Shown: piece after piece, positions 52,188-62,985 of the stretch
Numbering within the stretch: position 1 is the first letter of the stretch
How the letters are laid out: every line of letters begins with the position of its first letter
Source: Mycobacterium rhizamassiliense
GTDB lineage: Bacteria; Actinomycetota; Actinomycetes; Mycobacteriales; Mycobacteriaceae
Reading direction: 5' to 3'
Length of the DNA: 64,000 bases
Assembly: GCF_900157375.1 (NCBI RefSeq)
Contig: NZ_LT721901.1
Location: 1,234,365 to 1,298,364 of the forward strand
Notes under the pieces: generated by a model
What the model saw: the letters and a program-made list of their open reading frames with translations, nothing else
Databases searched by the model: none
Told to the model about the DNA's origin: nothing
Translations under genes and position numbers: made by a program

Positions 52188-53417
52188 ATGGACTTCGCGA
52201 TGTCGGCTAAGGCCACCGACTACCACAAGCGGTTGTCCGACTTCATGACTGAGTTTGTCTTTCCGGCTGAGGCCGCCTACGACAGCTACCGCCACGAGGC
52301 CGGCCAAAACGATCACACCGTTCCTCCCGTCATCGAGGAACTCAAAGCCAAAGCCAGAGAGCGCGGCCTGTGGAACCTGTTCCTGCCGGCCGAGTCGGGT
52401 TTGACCAACCTGGAATACGCCCCGCTGGCCGAGCTGACGGGGTGGAGCCTCGAGCTCGCCCCCGAGGCGGTCAACTGCGCGGCGCCCGACACCGGGAACA
52501 TGGAGACCCTGCACCTGTTCGCCACCGAGGAGCAGCGCAAGCAGTGGCTGGAGCCGTTGCTGGCCGGCGAGATTCGCAGCGCCTTCTCGATGACCGAGCC
52601 CGCCGTCGCCAGCAGCGACGCCCGCAACATCCAGACGGCCATCGTGCGCGACGGCGGCGACTACGTCATCAACGGCCGCAAGTGGTGGACCTCGGGCGCG
52701 GCCGACCCGCGCTGCAAGATCCTGATCGTGATGGGCCGCACCAACCCCGACGCGGCCAGCCACCAGCAGCAGTCGATGGTGCTGGTGCCGATGGACACCC
52801 CCGGCGTCAACGTGCTGCGCTCCACTCCGGTGTTCGGCTGGCAGGACCAGCACGGGCACTGCGAGATCGTCTACGACAACGTCCGGGTGCCGGTGACCAA
52901 CCTGCTCGGCGAGGAGGGCGGCGGCTTCGCGATCGCCCAGGCCCGGCTCGGGCCGGGCCGCATCCACCACTGCATGCGCGCCCTCGGCGGCGCCGAACGC
53001 GCGCTGGCGCTGATGGTGCACCGCGCCAACAACCGCATCGCCTTCGGCAGGCCGCTGGCCGAGCAGGGTCTGGTGCAGCAGGCAGTTGCCAAGTCCCGCA
53101 ACGAGATCGACCAGGCCCGGCTGCTCTGCGAGAAGGCGGCGTGGACGATCGACCAGCACGGCAACAAGGCCGCGCACCTGCTGGTCTCCCAGATCAAGGC
53201 GGTGGCACCGCAGATCGCCTGCGACGTCATCGACCGCGCGATCCAGGTGCACGGCGCCGCCGGCGTCAGCGACGACACGGTGCTGTCCCGCCTGTACGGC
53301 TGGCACCGCGCCATGCGGATCTTCGACGGCCCCGACGAGGTGCACATGCGGACCGTCGCGCGCACCGAGCTCGGCCGCGAACAGTCGGCCTTCGCTTCGG
53401 CGGTCACCGGAGAATGA
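52188..53417 (+). CDS. fadE2: FadE2, acyl-CoA dehydrogenase
   Basis: The product has 409 residues. It has the ACAD motifs AFSMTEPAVASSDARNIQTAI (FAD), NGRKWWTSGAADPRCKI and a C-terminal part with QVHGAAGVSDDTVLSRLYGWHRAMRIFDGPDEVHM. The last part differs from YGG-type enzymes and marks the FadE2/ACAD10-11 group. In mammals this group handles hydroxylated or branched acyl-CoAs. The gene overlaps ptbB by four bases (ATGA), matching the Rv0154c-Rv0153c pair. Confidence 0.92.
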   Translation: MDFAMSAKATDYHKRLSDFMTEFVFPAEAAYDSYRHEAGQNDHTVPPVIEELKAKARERGLWNLFLPAESGLTNLEYAPLAELTGWSLELAPEAVNCAAPDTGNMETLHLFATEEQRKQWLEPLLAGEIRSAFSMTEPAVASSDARNIQTAIVRDGGDYVINGRKWWTSGAADPRCKILIVMGRTNPDAASHQQQSMVLVPMDTPGVNVLRSTPVFGWQDQHGHCEIVYDNVRVPVTNLLGEEGGGFAIAQARLGPGRIHHCMRALGGAERALALMVHRANNRIAFGRPLAEQGLVQQAVAKSRNEIDQARLLCEKAAWTIDQHGNKAAHLLVSQIKAVAPQIACDVIDRAIQVHGAAGVSDDTVLSRLYGWHRAMRIFDGPDEVHMRTVARTELGREQSAFASAVTGE

Positions 53418-54238
53418 CCGAGGCAGTGCGAGAACTGTCCGGGGCGTGGAACTTTCGCGATGTCGCCGACGGCACGCCGGGGCTGCGGCCCGGGCGGCTG
53501 TTTCGGTCCGGTGAGCTGAGCCGGCTCGACGACGTGGGCCGGGACACGCTGCGCGCGTTGGGCATCACCGACGTCGCCGACCTGCGCGCGAACCAGGAAG
53601 TCGCTAAACGTGGTCCGGGTCTGGTGCCCGACGGCATCGAGATCCACCGGCTGCCGCTGCCCGATCTCGGCGACGACGAGCAAACCGAGGACGACGCCCC
53701 GCACGAGACCGCGTTCCGGCGGCTGTTCGAGGGCGAGTCCGACCAGTCCGACGAAGAGGTCAACGAGGCCGCCATCCGGCACATGGTCGACGAGTACCGG
53801 CAGTTCCCGACGCGCAACGGGGCGCAACGCGCTGTGCGGCAAGTCTTTTCGATGCTGGCTGCCGGACGTTCGGTGCTCACGCACTGTTTCGCGGGCAAGG
53901 ACCGCACGGGCTTCGTGATCGCCACGGTGCTGGAAGTGCTCGACGTCGACCGCGACACCATCGTCGCCGACTACCTGCGCAGCAACGCCGCGGTACCGCA
54001 GCTGCGCGAGCACATCTACGAGATGATCCACAAGCGCTCGGACGTCGAATTGACCCCGGAGGTCGTCACTTTCACCAAGGCCCGGCTGGCCGACGGTGTC
54101 CTCGGCGTGCGCCCGGAGTATCTGGACGCCGCGCGTCAGACCATCGATGCGGAGTTCGGCTCGCTGAACGCCTATCTGCGCGAGGCCGGTGTCACCGAAT
54201 CAGAGGTGGACCGGCTCCGCGCAGAGCTGCTGTCCTGA
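53414..54238 (+). CDS. ptbB: PtpB-type protein tyrosine phosphatase
   Basis: The product has 274 residues (PtpB of M. tuberculosis 276). The P-loop HCFAGKDRTG (157-166, Cys 158) is the exact PtpB signature. It has the GAWNFRDVADGTPGLRPGRLFRSGELSRL N terminus and a flexible acidic segment (about residues 86-115, likely the lid). In M. tuberculosis PtpB is a secreted phosphatase with phosphoinositide and dual specificity that acts on the host. No signal peptide is present, as in that protein. Translation is coupled to fadE2. Confidence 0.93.
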   Translation: MTEAVRELSGAWNFRDVADGTPGLRPGRLFRSGELSRLDDVGRDTLRALGITDVADLRANQEVAKRGPGLVPDGIEIHRLPLPDLGDDEQTEDDAPHETAFRRLFEGESDQSDEEVNEAAIRHMVDEYRQFPTRNGAQRAVRQVFSMLAAGRSVLTHCFAGKDRTGFVIATVLEVLDVDRDTIVADYLRSNAAVPQLREHIYEMIHKRSDVELTPEVVTFTKARLADGVLGVRPEYLDAARQTIDAEFGSLNAYLREAGVTESEVDRLRAELLS

Positions 54239-54242
54239 GGCG

Positions 54243-55106
54243 CTACCCCAGCTTGAAGTCGGCCTTCTTCGCCTTGGACAGGTCGGTGATCTCGTCCCAC
54301 TGCCCGGCGACGTCGTCCACCGTCGGCGGCGTGTCGAAGGTGACGCCGTCGGTCTGGAACAGCGCGACGCGCTGCACCTTGCCGCCGCCGACAACGAAAA
54401 CCGAAGCGCTGTTGGGGTTTTCCTCGGTGCACAGGTAGGCCACCACCGGGGCGACATACTCCGGGGTGAGCTTCTCCAGGACTTCCTTGGGCAGGATGTC
54501 CTCGGTCATCCGGGTGGCCGCGATCGGGGCGACCGCGTTCGCGTGGATGTTGTACTTGGCGCCTTCCAGCGCGAGGCTGTTGATCAGGCCGACAAGCCCG
54601 AGCTTGGCCGCGCCGTAGTTGGTCTGGCCGAAGTTACCGAACAGGCCGCTGGTGGAGGTGGCGACGACCACGCGGCCGTAGCTCTGCTCGCGGAAGTGCG
54701 GCCACGCGGCGCGGATGACGTTGTATCCGCCGTACAGGTGCACCTTGAGCACGGCGTCCCAGTTCTCGAACGTCATCTTGTGGAAGGTGCCGTCGCGCAG
54801 GATCCCCGCGTTGCTCACCACGCCGTGGATCGCACCGAACTCGTCGAGCGCGGTCTTGATGATGTTCTCGGCGCCGTCGGGCTCGGCGACGCTGTCGTAG
54901 TTGGCGGCCGCCCGGCCACCGGCGTCCTTGATCTCCTTGACCACGTCGTCGGCCATGTTGTGGCCGGCGCCGGTGCCGTCGCGGGATCCACCGAGGTCAT
55001 TGACGATGACGCTGGCGCCCTCTTTGGCCAGGGCCAGGGCGTATTCGCGCCCCAGTCCCCCGCCGGCTCCGGTGACGACGATGACGCGATCCTGCACTCC
55101 GGGCAT
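54243..55106 (-). CDS. Multifunctional-enzyme-type SDR (Rv0148-like)
   Basis: The product has 287 residues. It is an SDR with VVTGAGGGLGREYALALAKEGA, VVSNAGILRDGTFHKMT, STSGLFGNFGQTNYGAAK and FVVGGGKVQRVALFQ. This is the pattern of the (3R)-hydroxyacyl-CoA dehydrogenase part of peroxisomal multifunctional enzyme 2 (17-beta-HSD4). It probably acts on 3-hydroxyacyl-CoAs. It is convergent with ptbB, four bases apart, and has about 61 bases to the aldehyde dehydrogenase upstream. Confidence 0.9.
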   Translation of the reverse strand: MPGVQDRVIVVTGAGGGLGREYALALAKEGASVIVNDLGGSRDGTGAGHNMADDVVKEIKDAGGRAAANYDSVAEPDGAENIIKTALDEFGAIHGVVSNAGILRDGTFHKMTFENWDAVLKVHLYGGYNVIRAAWPHFREQSYGRVVVATSTSGLFGNFGQTNYGAAKLGLVGLINSLALEGAKYNIHANAVAPIAATRMTEDILPKEVLEKLTPEYVAPVVAYLCTEENPNSASVFVVGGGKVQRVALFQTDGVTFDTPPTVDDVAGQWDEITDLSKAKKADFKLG

Positions 55107-55167
55107 AAGGTTCCTCTCAGATGTGAAAAGTTGGGTCTAGCAAGTGATTTGGTGCGAAAAGCAATCC

Positions 55168-56589
55168 CTAGAACATCCGGCGGGCCATCTTCATGGCGCG
55201 GTCGGTGTAGGGCGGGTAGATGAAGCTGGACAGGTCGGGGCGGGTCGGCTTGGTCAGCACCGACTTGCGGTGGCTGAACTCCTCGAAGCCGAACTTGCCG
55301 TGGTAGGCGCCCATGCCCGACGCGCCGACGCCGCCGAAGGGCAGCTTGGCCGTCGACACCTGGAAGGCGAGGTGGTTGACCAGCATGCCGCCGGCGGGCA
55401 CCTCCCTGATCACCCGCTCGCGGGTATCGCGCGTCTTGGTGAACAGGTACGCCGACAGCGGCTTGGCGCGCGAGTTGACGAAACGTATTGCCTCGTCCAG
55501 GTTTTGGACGGTGATGACCGGCAGTACCGGCCCGAAGATCTCGTTCTGCATCAGCGGACCGTCCGGGTCGGGGTCGACCACGACGGCGGGCTGGATGCGC
55601 AGGGTCGACGCGTCGCACTTGCCGCCGACGACGACGTTGCCGTCCCCGCCGGTCAGGTAGCTGCTGATCCGGTCGAACTGTCGCTGGTTGACGATCCGCA
55701 TGCCGTCGGGCTTGTCCGCGGTGAACTTCTTGACGGCGGCGCCGATCTTGCTGACCAGCTCGTCGCGAATGCTGGCGTCCGCCAACACATAATCGGGCGC
55801 GACGCAGGTCTGCCCGGCGTTCAGCAGTTTCATCCAGGCGATGCGCTTGGCCGCCACATCCACGTCGGCGTCGGCCGCCACGATCACCGGGCTCTTGCCG
55901 CCGAGCTCCAGCGTGCACGGGGTCAGGTGCGGGGCCGCGCCCTCGTACACCTTGCGGCCGATCTCGGTGCCGCCGGTGAACAACAGGCGGTCCAGGCCCT
56001 GCGCGATGAGTTCCTGGCTGGTCGCGCCGTCGCCCTCGACCACGGCGATCGCGTCGTTGTCGAGGTAGCGCGGCACCAGCTCGGCCATCAGGTGCGCGGA
56101 CGCCGCGGCGATCTCCGACGGCTTGAGGATGACGGCGTTACCCGCGGCGATCGCGCCGACCGCCGGGCCCAGGGTCAGGTAGAACGGGTAGTTCCACGCG
56201 CCGATGATCAGCACCGTGCCGTAGGGCTCGTACTCGATCCAGCCGCGGCCGGGCAGCTGCGGCATCTCGAGCAATTGGTAGCGGCGCTTCGTCCACTTGC
56301 GAACCTTCTTGGCCGCGAACTTCGCCTCGCCGACCGTCGTCGCGATGTCGGCGATGAAGGCCTCGAACGGGCTGCGGTCCAGGTCTTCGGCGAGGGCGGA
56401 CGCGATGGCGCCCTCGTTCTCTTCCATCAGCTTGGCCATCTGCAACAGCTGCTGCTTGCGCCACTCGACGTCGCGGGTGCGCCCGGTGGCGAAGGTTTGG
56501 CGGAGCCGGGCGACCGTCGCCGGGACGTCGGCCGGCGCAGCCGCCCCATTGGCCGCGGAGGTCTTTGGTGCAACCGATTCGGTGGTCAT
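55168..56589 (-). CDS. Class 3-type aldehyde dehydrogenase (Rv0147-like)
   Basis: The product has 473 residues. It has the catalytic Cys in LNAGQTCVAPDYVL and the catalytic Glu in CTLELGGKSPVIV. NAD-binding features include GTVLIIGAWNYPFYLTLGP and FTGGTEIGRKV, and the C terminus has PFGGVGASGMGAYHGKFGFEEFSH. Class 3 enzymes oxidise fatty and aromatic aldehydes. ATG 56589 has AAGGA upstream. It may be cotranscribed with the following SDR. Confidence 0.92.
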   Translation of the reverse strand: MTTESVAPKTSAANGAAAPADVPATVARLRQTFATGRTRDVEWRKQQLLQMAKLMEENEGAIASALAEDLDRSPFEAFIADIATTVGEAKFAAKKVRKWTKRRYQLLEMPQLPGRGWIEYEPYGTVLIIGAWNYPFYLTLGPAVGAIAAGNAVILKPSEIAAASAHLMAELVPRYLDNDAIAVVEGDGATSQELIAQGLDRLLFTGGTEIGRKVYEGAAPHLTPCTLELGGKSPVIVAADADVDVAAKRIAWMKLLNAGQTCVAPDYVLADASIRDELVSKIGAAVKKFTADKPDGMRIVNQRQFDRISSYLTGGDGNVVVGGKCDASTLRIQPAVVVDPDPDGPLMQNEIFGPVLPVITVQNLDEAIRFVNSRAKPLSAYLFTKTRDTRERVIREVPAGGMLVNHLAFQVSTAKLPFGGVGASGMGAYHGKFGFEEFSHRKSVLTKPTRPDLSSFIYPPYTDRAMKMARRMF

Positions 56590-56727
56590 CGTTGTCCTTC
56601 CCTTGTGCACCATCCCGGGGTGCCCAGTGTTCGGCACGCAGACACTCAACGGGTGATACTCGCGATCCTAACCATCCGGTTGGGAGGGCGGTAAGGGCGC
56701 TGCTCTTGCGGCGCTGGCCTCCGCTGA

Positions 56728-58296
56728 TTACTTGACGCAGGGGACATTTGTCCCCGTCATCTGGCTGAGGTCGGTCGGCGCCGGGGAGCGATCGCCGCTG
56801 CCCGTGGCCGCCACGGTGCTGACCTCCCCGGACTGCTGCGTCTGGACCGCAGCACCCGGATGGGTGAGGTAGTCACCCGCGGGGAAGCGCGTTCCCACGG
56901 TCAGCCGCACGGTACCGGCGGGCACGGCGCTGTTGGCGGTCGCCGCCACGTGCAGCTGATCGGCCAGCAGCTGCGCGCCCTGGTCGGCGCCTGGCCCGTA
57001 TTCGACGGCGGTGTCGTCGGCCGGGACCGCGGCGGTCGTGGCGCTGCCGCGGGTGAAGCCGCGCGCGGCGAAGGACTCCTCGACCGCGGCGGCCAGGCCG
57101 TCGCGGCTGGTGGCGTTGACGACGTCGAGGATCGCCGGTTTGTCCAACACGGGAGGCGGTGTCGGGGTGGCCGACGGGCCGGCATCGACCGCGGCCGGTG
57201 GGTCGGAGTCGAAGCGTTCGTGCACGATGCGCCGGATGGTCGGGAGGTCGACGAGGTTGATGTCGGATCCGTTCGGATCCTTGCCGAAGCCCGAGATGGG
57301 CAGGGTGTAGAGCGACAGCGGCCGGTCGGTCAGCTTCGACGCCCGCGACGCGAGCTCCATGAGATCCAGCCCGGAGTCGACGGCGACGTTGTCGCGGGCG
57401 ACCTGCAGCAGCTTGCGCAGCCCGCTGACGCTGGACAACGCGCCGCCGCTGCGCGCGGCCTTGACCAACGACACCAGGAACGCCTGCTGCCGCCGGGTCC
57501 GGTCGAAATCGGTGAAGGAGCCGTCGTTCTCGTCGCGGCGCTGCCGCACGAACGCCATCGCGTCGGCCGCGTCGATCCGCTGAACGCCTTGGTGGAAGTC
57601 CGCACCCGAGTAGCTGTCCTTCGTATCGCCGCTGAGGCACACGGTGATTGGCTCGACGGCCTTGGCGATCTGGAAGAAGGCGCCCAGCGTGATCTCGACG
57701 AAGTGGTCGATCGAGACGCCGAGGAATTCGTTGACGGCACTGATTTCGGCCTTGCGGCCGGCCTCGCGGGCGGTCTGCTCGCGCGCCGCCAGATCGTTGG
57801 CGCCCGCGCCGCCGGCATTGCCGGACGCCTGCGCATTCAGCGACTGCTGGTAGGCCAGCCCGTAGGCCTGCTTGATCTTGCCCGTGCACACCGACCCCGG
57901 GCAGCCCGGCAACTCGGCGTAGTCGTCGCGGGGGATGGAGACCGCCGTGACTGGCCCGTCGCCGTCCGAAATGTGAACGACGATAAGCACATTCGCGTTG
58001 TAGCCGCCGGAGCTCTCGTCGCCGGCGTGCAGGGCGTCGTAGATTTCCTGGGGCAGCGGCTTGCCGTTCTGGTCCAGCCGGCTGTCCAGGCCCATCAGCA
58101 GGATGTTCTGATCGCCGTTCAGCGACGTCGACGCGTTCGGCAGCGCGTGCGAGATGATGATCTTGCCCAGGGCCGTGTGGTAACCCGTCCACCCCATGCC
58201 GGTGAGGGCCATGACCGACGCGGAGGCGACGGCGGCGACGAGCCGGCCTTTTCTCAGCGTCCAGCCGCGCGCGTGCTCAGCTCCACCGTCGCCCAT
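56728..58296 (-). CDS. LytR-CpsA-Psr family protein with LytR_C domain
   Basis: The product has 522 residues. A basic N terminus and a signal-anchor helix (about residues 18-40) lead into the LCP domain, with NILLMGLDSRLD, VVHISDGDGPVTAVSIPRDDYAELPG, FVEITLGAFFQIAKAVEPI and AMAFVRQRRDENDGSFTDFDRTRRQQAFL. These hold the LCP Arg and Asp catalytic residues. A LytR_C domain follows (about residues 385-475). LCP enzymes attach arabinogalactan or other polymers to peptidoglycan. It is not recalled at this place in M. tuberculosis. Confidence 0.9.
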   Translation of the reverse strand: MGDGGAEHARGWTLRKGRLVAAVASASVMALTGMGWTGYHTALGKIIISHALPNASTSLNGDQNILLMGLDSRLDQNGKPLPQEIYDALHAGDESSGGYNANVLIVVHISDGDGPVTAVSIPRDDYAELPGCPGSVCTGKIKQAYGLAYQQSLNAQASGNAGGAGANDLAAREQTAREAGRKAEISAVNEFLGVSIDHFVEITLGAFFQIAKAVEPITVCLSGDTKDSYSGADFHQGVQRIDAADAMAFVRQRRDENDGSFTDFDRTRRQQAFLVSLVKAARSGGALSSVSGLRKLLQVARDNVAVDSGLDLMELASRASKLTDRPLSLYTLPISGFGKDPNGSDINLVDLPTIRRIVHERFDSDPPAAVDAGPSATPTPPPVLDKPAILDVVNATSRDGLAAAVEESFAARGFTRGSATTAAVPADDTAVEYGPGADQGAQLLADQLHVAATANSAVPAGTVRLTVGTRFPAGDYLTHPGAAVQTQQSGEVSTVAATGSGDRSPAPTDLSQMTGTNVPCVK

Positions 58297-58375
58297 GATG
58301 ACTGAACATTGTCCCGGACGACCTGGCGAAATCGCGGGAACCGCAGCCGCGAGCCGACGGCGGATCCGCCGGTGG

Positions 58376-59298
58376 TCAGGGCTTGGTGGCCGTGACGAAG
58401 CTGTTAGTAAACGGCGCCTGGTCGGGGTGCGGCGCCCGGCCCAGCCGCTGCCCCTCGTCCAGGGCGGTGACGGTGTCGGTGGTCCAGCCGTGGGCGGCGA
58501 ACCAGCCCGCGCATTCGGGCCGGCCCTCGTCGGAGAACCACAGGTCGAACGGGTTGAAGGAGGTGTCCTGGCCGCGCGCCTCGCGCTTGGCGCGCCGTAC
58601 CTGCCATCGCTCCTCGGCCTCGCGGCGCTTCTCGGCGTCGACCCCGAAGTTCTCGACGGCCACCCGGCTGCCAGGTCCGCTCAGCGCGTCGATCGAAGAG
58701 AACAGGGCCTCCTGCGCCGCCGCGGGCAGGAACGGCAGCAGCCCCTCGGCGAGCCACGCGGTCGGCTGGCCGGTGTCGAAGCCCGCGTCGCGCAACGCCT
58801 TGGGCCAGTCGTGCCGCAGGTCGACGGGCACCGGCCGGCGGTCGGCGGTGGGCGTGGCGCCGTGAGCGGCCAGCGTCTCGGATTTGTACTCCAGCACCTT
58901 GGGCAGGTCGATCTCGTAGACGGCGGTGCCTGCCGGCCAGTCCAGCCGGTAGGCGCGCGAGTCCAGGCCGGCGGCGAGGATCACCACCTGCCGAACTCCG
59001 GAATCGGCGGCGGCGGCGAAGAACGCATCGAAGAAGTGGGTGCGCACCGCCTGGTAATTGATCATGTGCTTGGGGTCCGGCGCGTCGTCGGAGTCCTCGT
59101 CCGGGTCACCAGCCCACCACGCGGTCACCTGCTCGCGAACCCCAGCCAGCTCCGGCGTCGACACCAGGGGCTCGGCGAACTGGTCGCGGATGAGGGGCTC
59201 GGCGCTGGCCGTCTCGGCGGCACGGGCCAGGGCGACCATCACCGCGGTCGCGCCGACGCTGGTGGCGATGTCCCAGGAGTCGTCCGCCGACCGGGGCA

Positions 59299-59299
<1 letters not shown>
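58376..59299 (-). CDS. SAM-dependent methyltransferase, mycobacterial TIGR00027/PPM1-LCMT type (copy 1)
   Basis: The product has 307 residues. Shared family blocks are present: [60 protein letters not shown] and [17 protein letters not shown]. The SAM pocket is [14 protein letters not shown]. It is similar to Rv0146. The methyl acceptor is unknown. The ATG shares a base with the stop of copy 2 (TAATG). Confidence 0.9.
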
Positions 59300-61207
<1,908 letters not shown>

Positions 61208-61287
61208 TTCCCGGCCATGCTACCCGAATAAGTTAGTTAGCCTATACGCTTTGTGCCCGATCTCACTGCCCCGGGTAAGCGGCCGGA

Positions 61288-61923
61288 TCAGTCCTTAGAC
61301 CCCAGCAGCGCGCCGTCCAGCAGCTGCCCGAGCATGTCGGTGATGGGCTGAAACTCCGGGTAGCTGTGCACAAACCCGGCATAGAACCCCGCCCCGCACA
61401 TCACCACCAGCAGGGTCTCGATCAGCGCGTTGGCGTCGATGGCGGGATCGAGCTCACCGTCCTCGATCGCGGCGTTGACGACCCGGGTCAAAAAGTCGCG
61501 GCAAATCAGCACCGCATCGTTTTCGGCTTGATTCAATTCCGGGTGCCGCTGGGTTTCCAGGATGGAGCCCATCAAAAACGCCGACGCCGACGGATACTCG
61601 CGATTCACCGCAACCGCGGCGGAGATGAATCCGGTCAGCCGCGGCAACAGCGATGGTTCGCGGTCCGCCTGCGCGATGCCCGAGCCGAAGATGAGTTCGG
61701 CGGTCTGGGTCAGCGCTTCCTTGTACAGCACCCGCTTGCTGGAGAAGTAGTGGTTGATGGCCGGACGGGTCAGGTCGGCGCGCACGGCGATGGCCTGAAA
61801 CGTCGCTCCCTCGTAGCCGCGCTCGCTGAAGACAAGACGAGCCGCGCGCAAGATCCTCTTGCGCGTCTCATCTGCTTTCGCGGCCGGTGGGCGCCCCGGC
61901 CTGCGCCTCCCCGTTGATGGCAC
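61288..61923 (-). CDS. TetR-family regulator (Rv0144-like)
   Basis: The product has 211 residues from GTG 61923. A basic arm (RRRPGRPPAAKADETRKRILRAA) leads to an HTH (TFQAIAVRADLTRPAINHYFSSKRVLYKEA). The ligand domain has an Asn/Glu-rich C terminus. The start lies 56 bases inside the upstream pirin gene, and no later in-frame start is suitable. The two are therefore likely to be translationally coupled. It lies upstream of the methyltransferase trio in the same direction, about 80 bases away, and might regulate it. Confidence 0.82.
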   Translation of the reverse strand: MPSTGRRRPGRPPAAKADETRKRILRAARLVFSERGYEGATFQAIAVRADLTRPAINHYFSSKRVLYKEALTQTAELIFGSGIAQADREPSLLPRLTGFISAAVAVNREYPSASAFLMGSILETQRHPELNQAENDAVLICRDFLTRVVNAAIEDGELDPAIDANALIETLLVVMCGAGFYAGFVHSYPEFQPITDMLGQLLDGALLGSKD

Positions 61924-62908
61924 TAGCGGATTGTGCCACGCCGCGATGTGGCATTAACGCATTCGGCGGAATATTGCCGAATTTTCCGGCCTGGTAGTCC
62001 TCCAACGCCTCGATCAATTCCGCGCGCGAGTTCATCACGAAAGGCCCGTAGTGGAATACCGGCTCGCGAATCGGTTGGCCGCCCAAAAACAACACCTCAA
62101 TTGCCGTAGTCGACGACGAATCCTGGGCAGGTTCCGCGCCCACGGTGATTCGATCCCCCGGCCCCAACACCGCCAGCTGACCTGCGTGAATCGGATGGCC
62201 GACCGGACCGACATAACCGCTTCCGGACAGCAAATAAATCAGCGCATTGAAATCGCGCCGCCATGGAATATTGAGCCTTGCCCCATTTTCAATCGTCGCG
62301 TGCGCCAACGTAATTGGGGTGTGCGTGACGCCGGGCCCGCGATGACCGTCTATCTCGCCGGCAATGATGCGCACCAGCGCACCGCCGTCGTCGGAGGCCA
62401 ACAATCGGGCGTCGCCGCCTGCGATCGCCTGATACCGGGGCGTCGCGAACTTGTCCTTCTTGGGCAGATTCACCCACAGCTGGATCCCGTGGAAGAGCCC
62501 ACCACTTTCGACCAACTCCACGGGCGGCGTCTCGATGTGCAGGATGCCCGACCCGGCCGTCATCCACTGCGTGGCCCCGTCGGTGATCAAACCGCCACCG
62601 CCGTGGGAATCCTGATGCGCGAACTTGCCGTCGAGCATGTAGGTGACGGTTTCGAAGCCGCGGTGCGGGTGCCAATCGGTACCCCTGGGCTCGCCGGGCT
62701 GATAGTCGACCTCGCCCATCTGGTCCATGTGGACGAACGGGTCCAGGGCGGCGGCGCTGACCCCGGCGAATGCCCGAACGACGGGGAATCCCTCGCCCTC
62801 GTATCCGCGCGGGCCGGTGGTGATCGACCGGACCGGGCGCTCGGTGTCGCTGGGGCTGGCCGCGGTGATCCGGGGCAGCGTCAACGTGTCTGCGGTGATA
62901 GCAGGCAT
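61868..62908 (-). CDS. Pirin-family cupin protein
   Basis: The product has 346 residues. It has a bicupin fold with the pirin metal motif TDWHPHRGFETVTYML, FAHQDSHGGGGLITDGATQWMTAGSGILHIE, and a C-terminal cupin with FNALIYLLSGSGYVG and PVFHYGPFVMNSRAELIEALEDYQAGKFG. ATG 62908 follows GGAGGT. The C-terminal 30 residues (GVAQSASAINGE) extend past the usual end and overlap the TetR gene by 56 bases. It is unrelated in close sequence to the pirin at 3618, so it is not a recent duplicate. Confidence 0.88.
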   Translation of the reverse strand: MPAITADTLTLPRITAASPSDTERPVRSITTGPRGYEGEGFPVVRAFAGVSAAALDPFVHMDQMGEVDYQPGEPRGTDWHPHRGFETVTYMLDGKFAHQDSHGGGGLITDGATQWMTAGSGILHIETPPVELVESGGLFHGIQLWVNLPKKDKFATPRYQAIAGGDARLLASDDGGALVRIIAGEIDGHRGPGVTHTPITLAHATIENGARLNIPWRRDFNALIYLLSGSGYVGPVGHPIHAGQLAVLGPGDRITVGAEPAQDSSSTTAIEVLFLGGQPIREPVFHYGPFVMNSRAELIEALEDYQAGKFGNIPPNALMPHRGVAQSASAINGEAQAGAPTGRESR

Positions 62909-62973
62909 ATCAACCTCCATTTTTCGATGCTGCCCATATAACCGGACCAAAGTCCGTTTATTCCCCGATGCCC

Positions 62974-62979
62974 TACGAT
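62974..62979 (+). promoter_or_regulatory. -10 element of a leaderless promoter (CLC channel)
   Basis: TACGAT is followed by six bases and then GTG at 62986, giving a leaderless start. The in-frame ATG at 62968 would lie upstream of this element, so the GTG is preferred. Confidence 0.5.
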
Positions 62980-62985
62980 GGCCCG

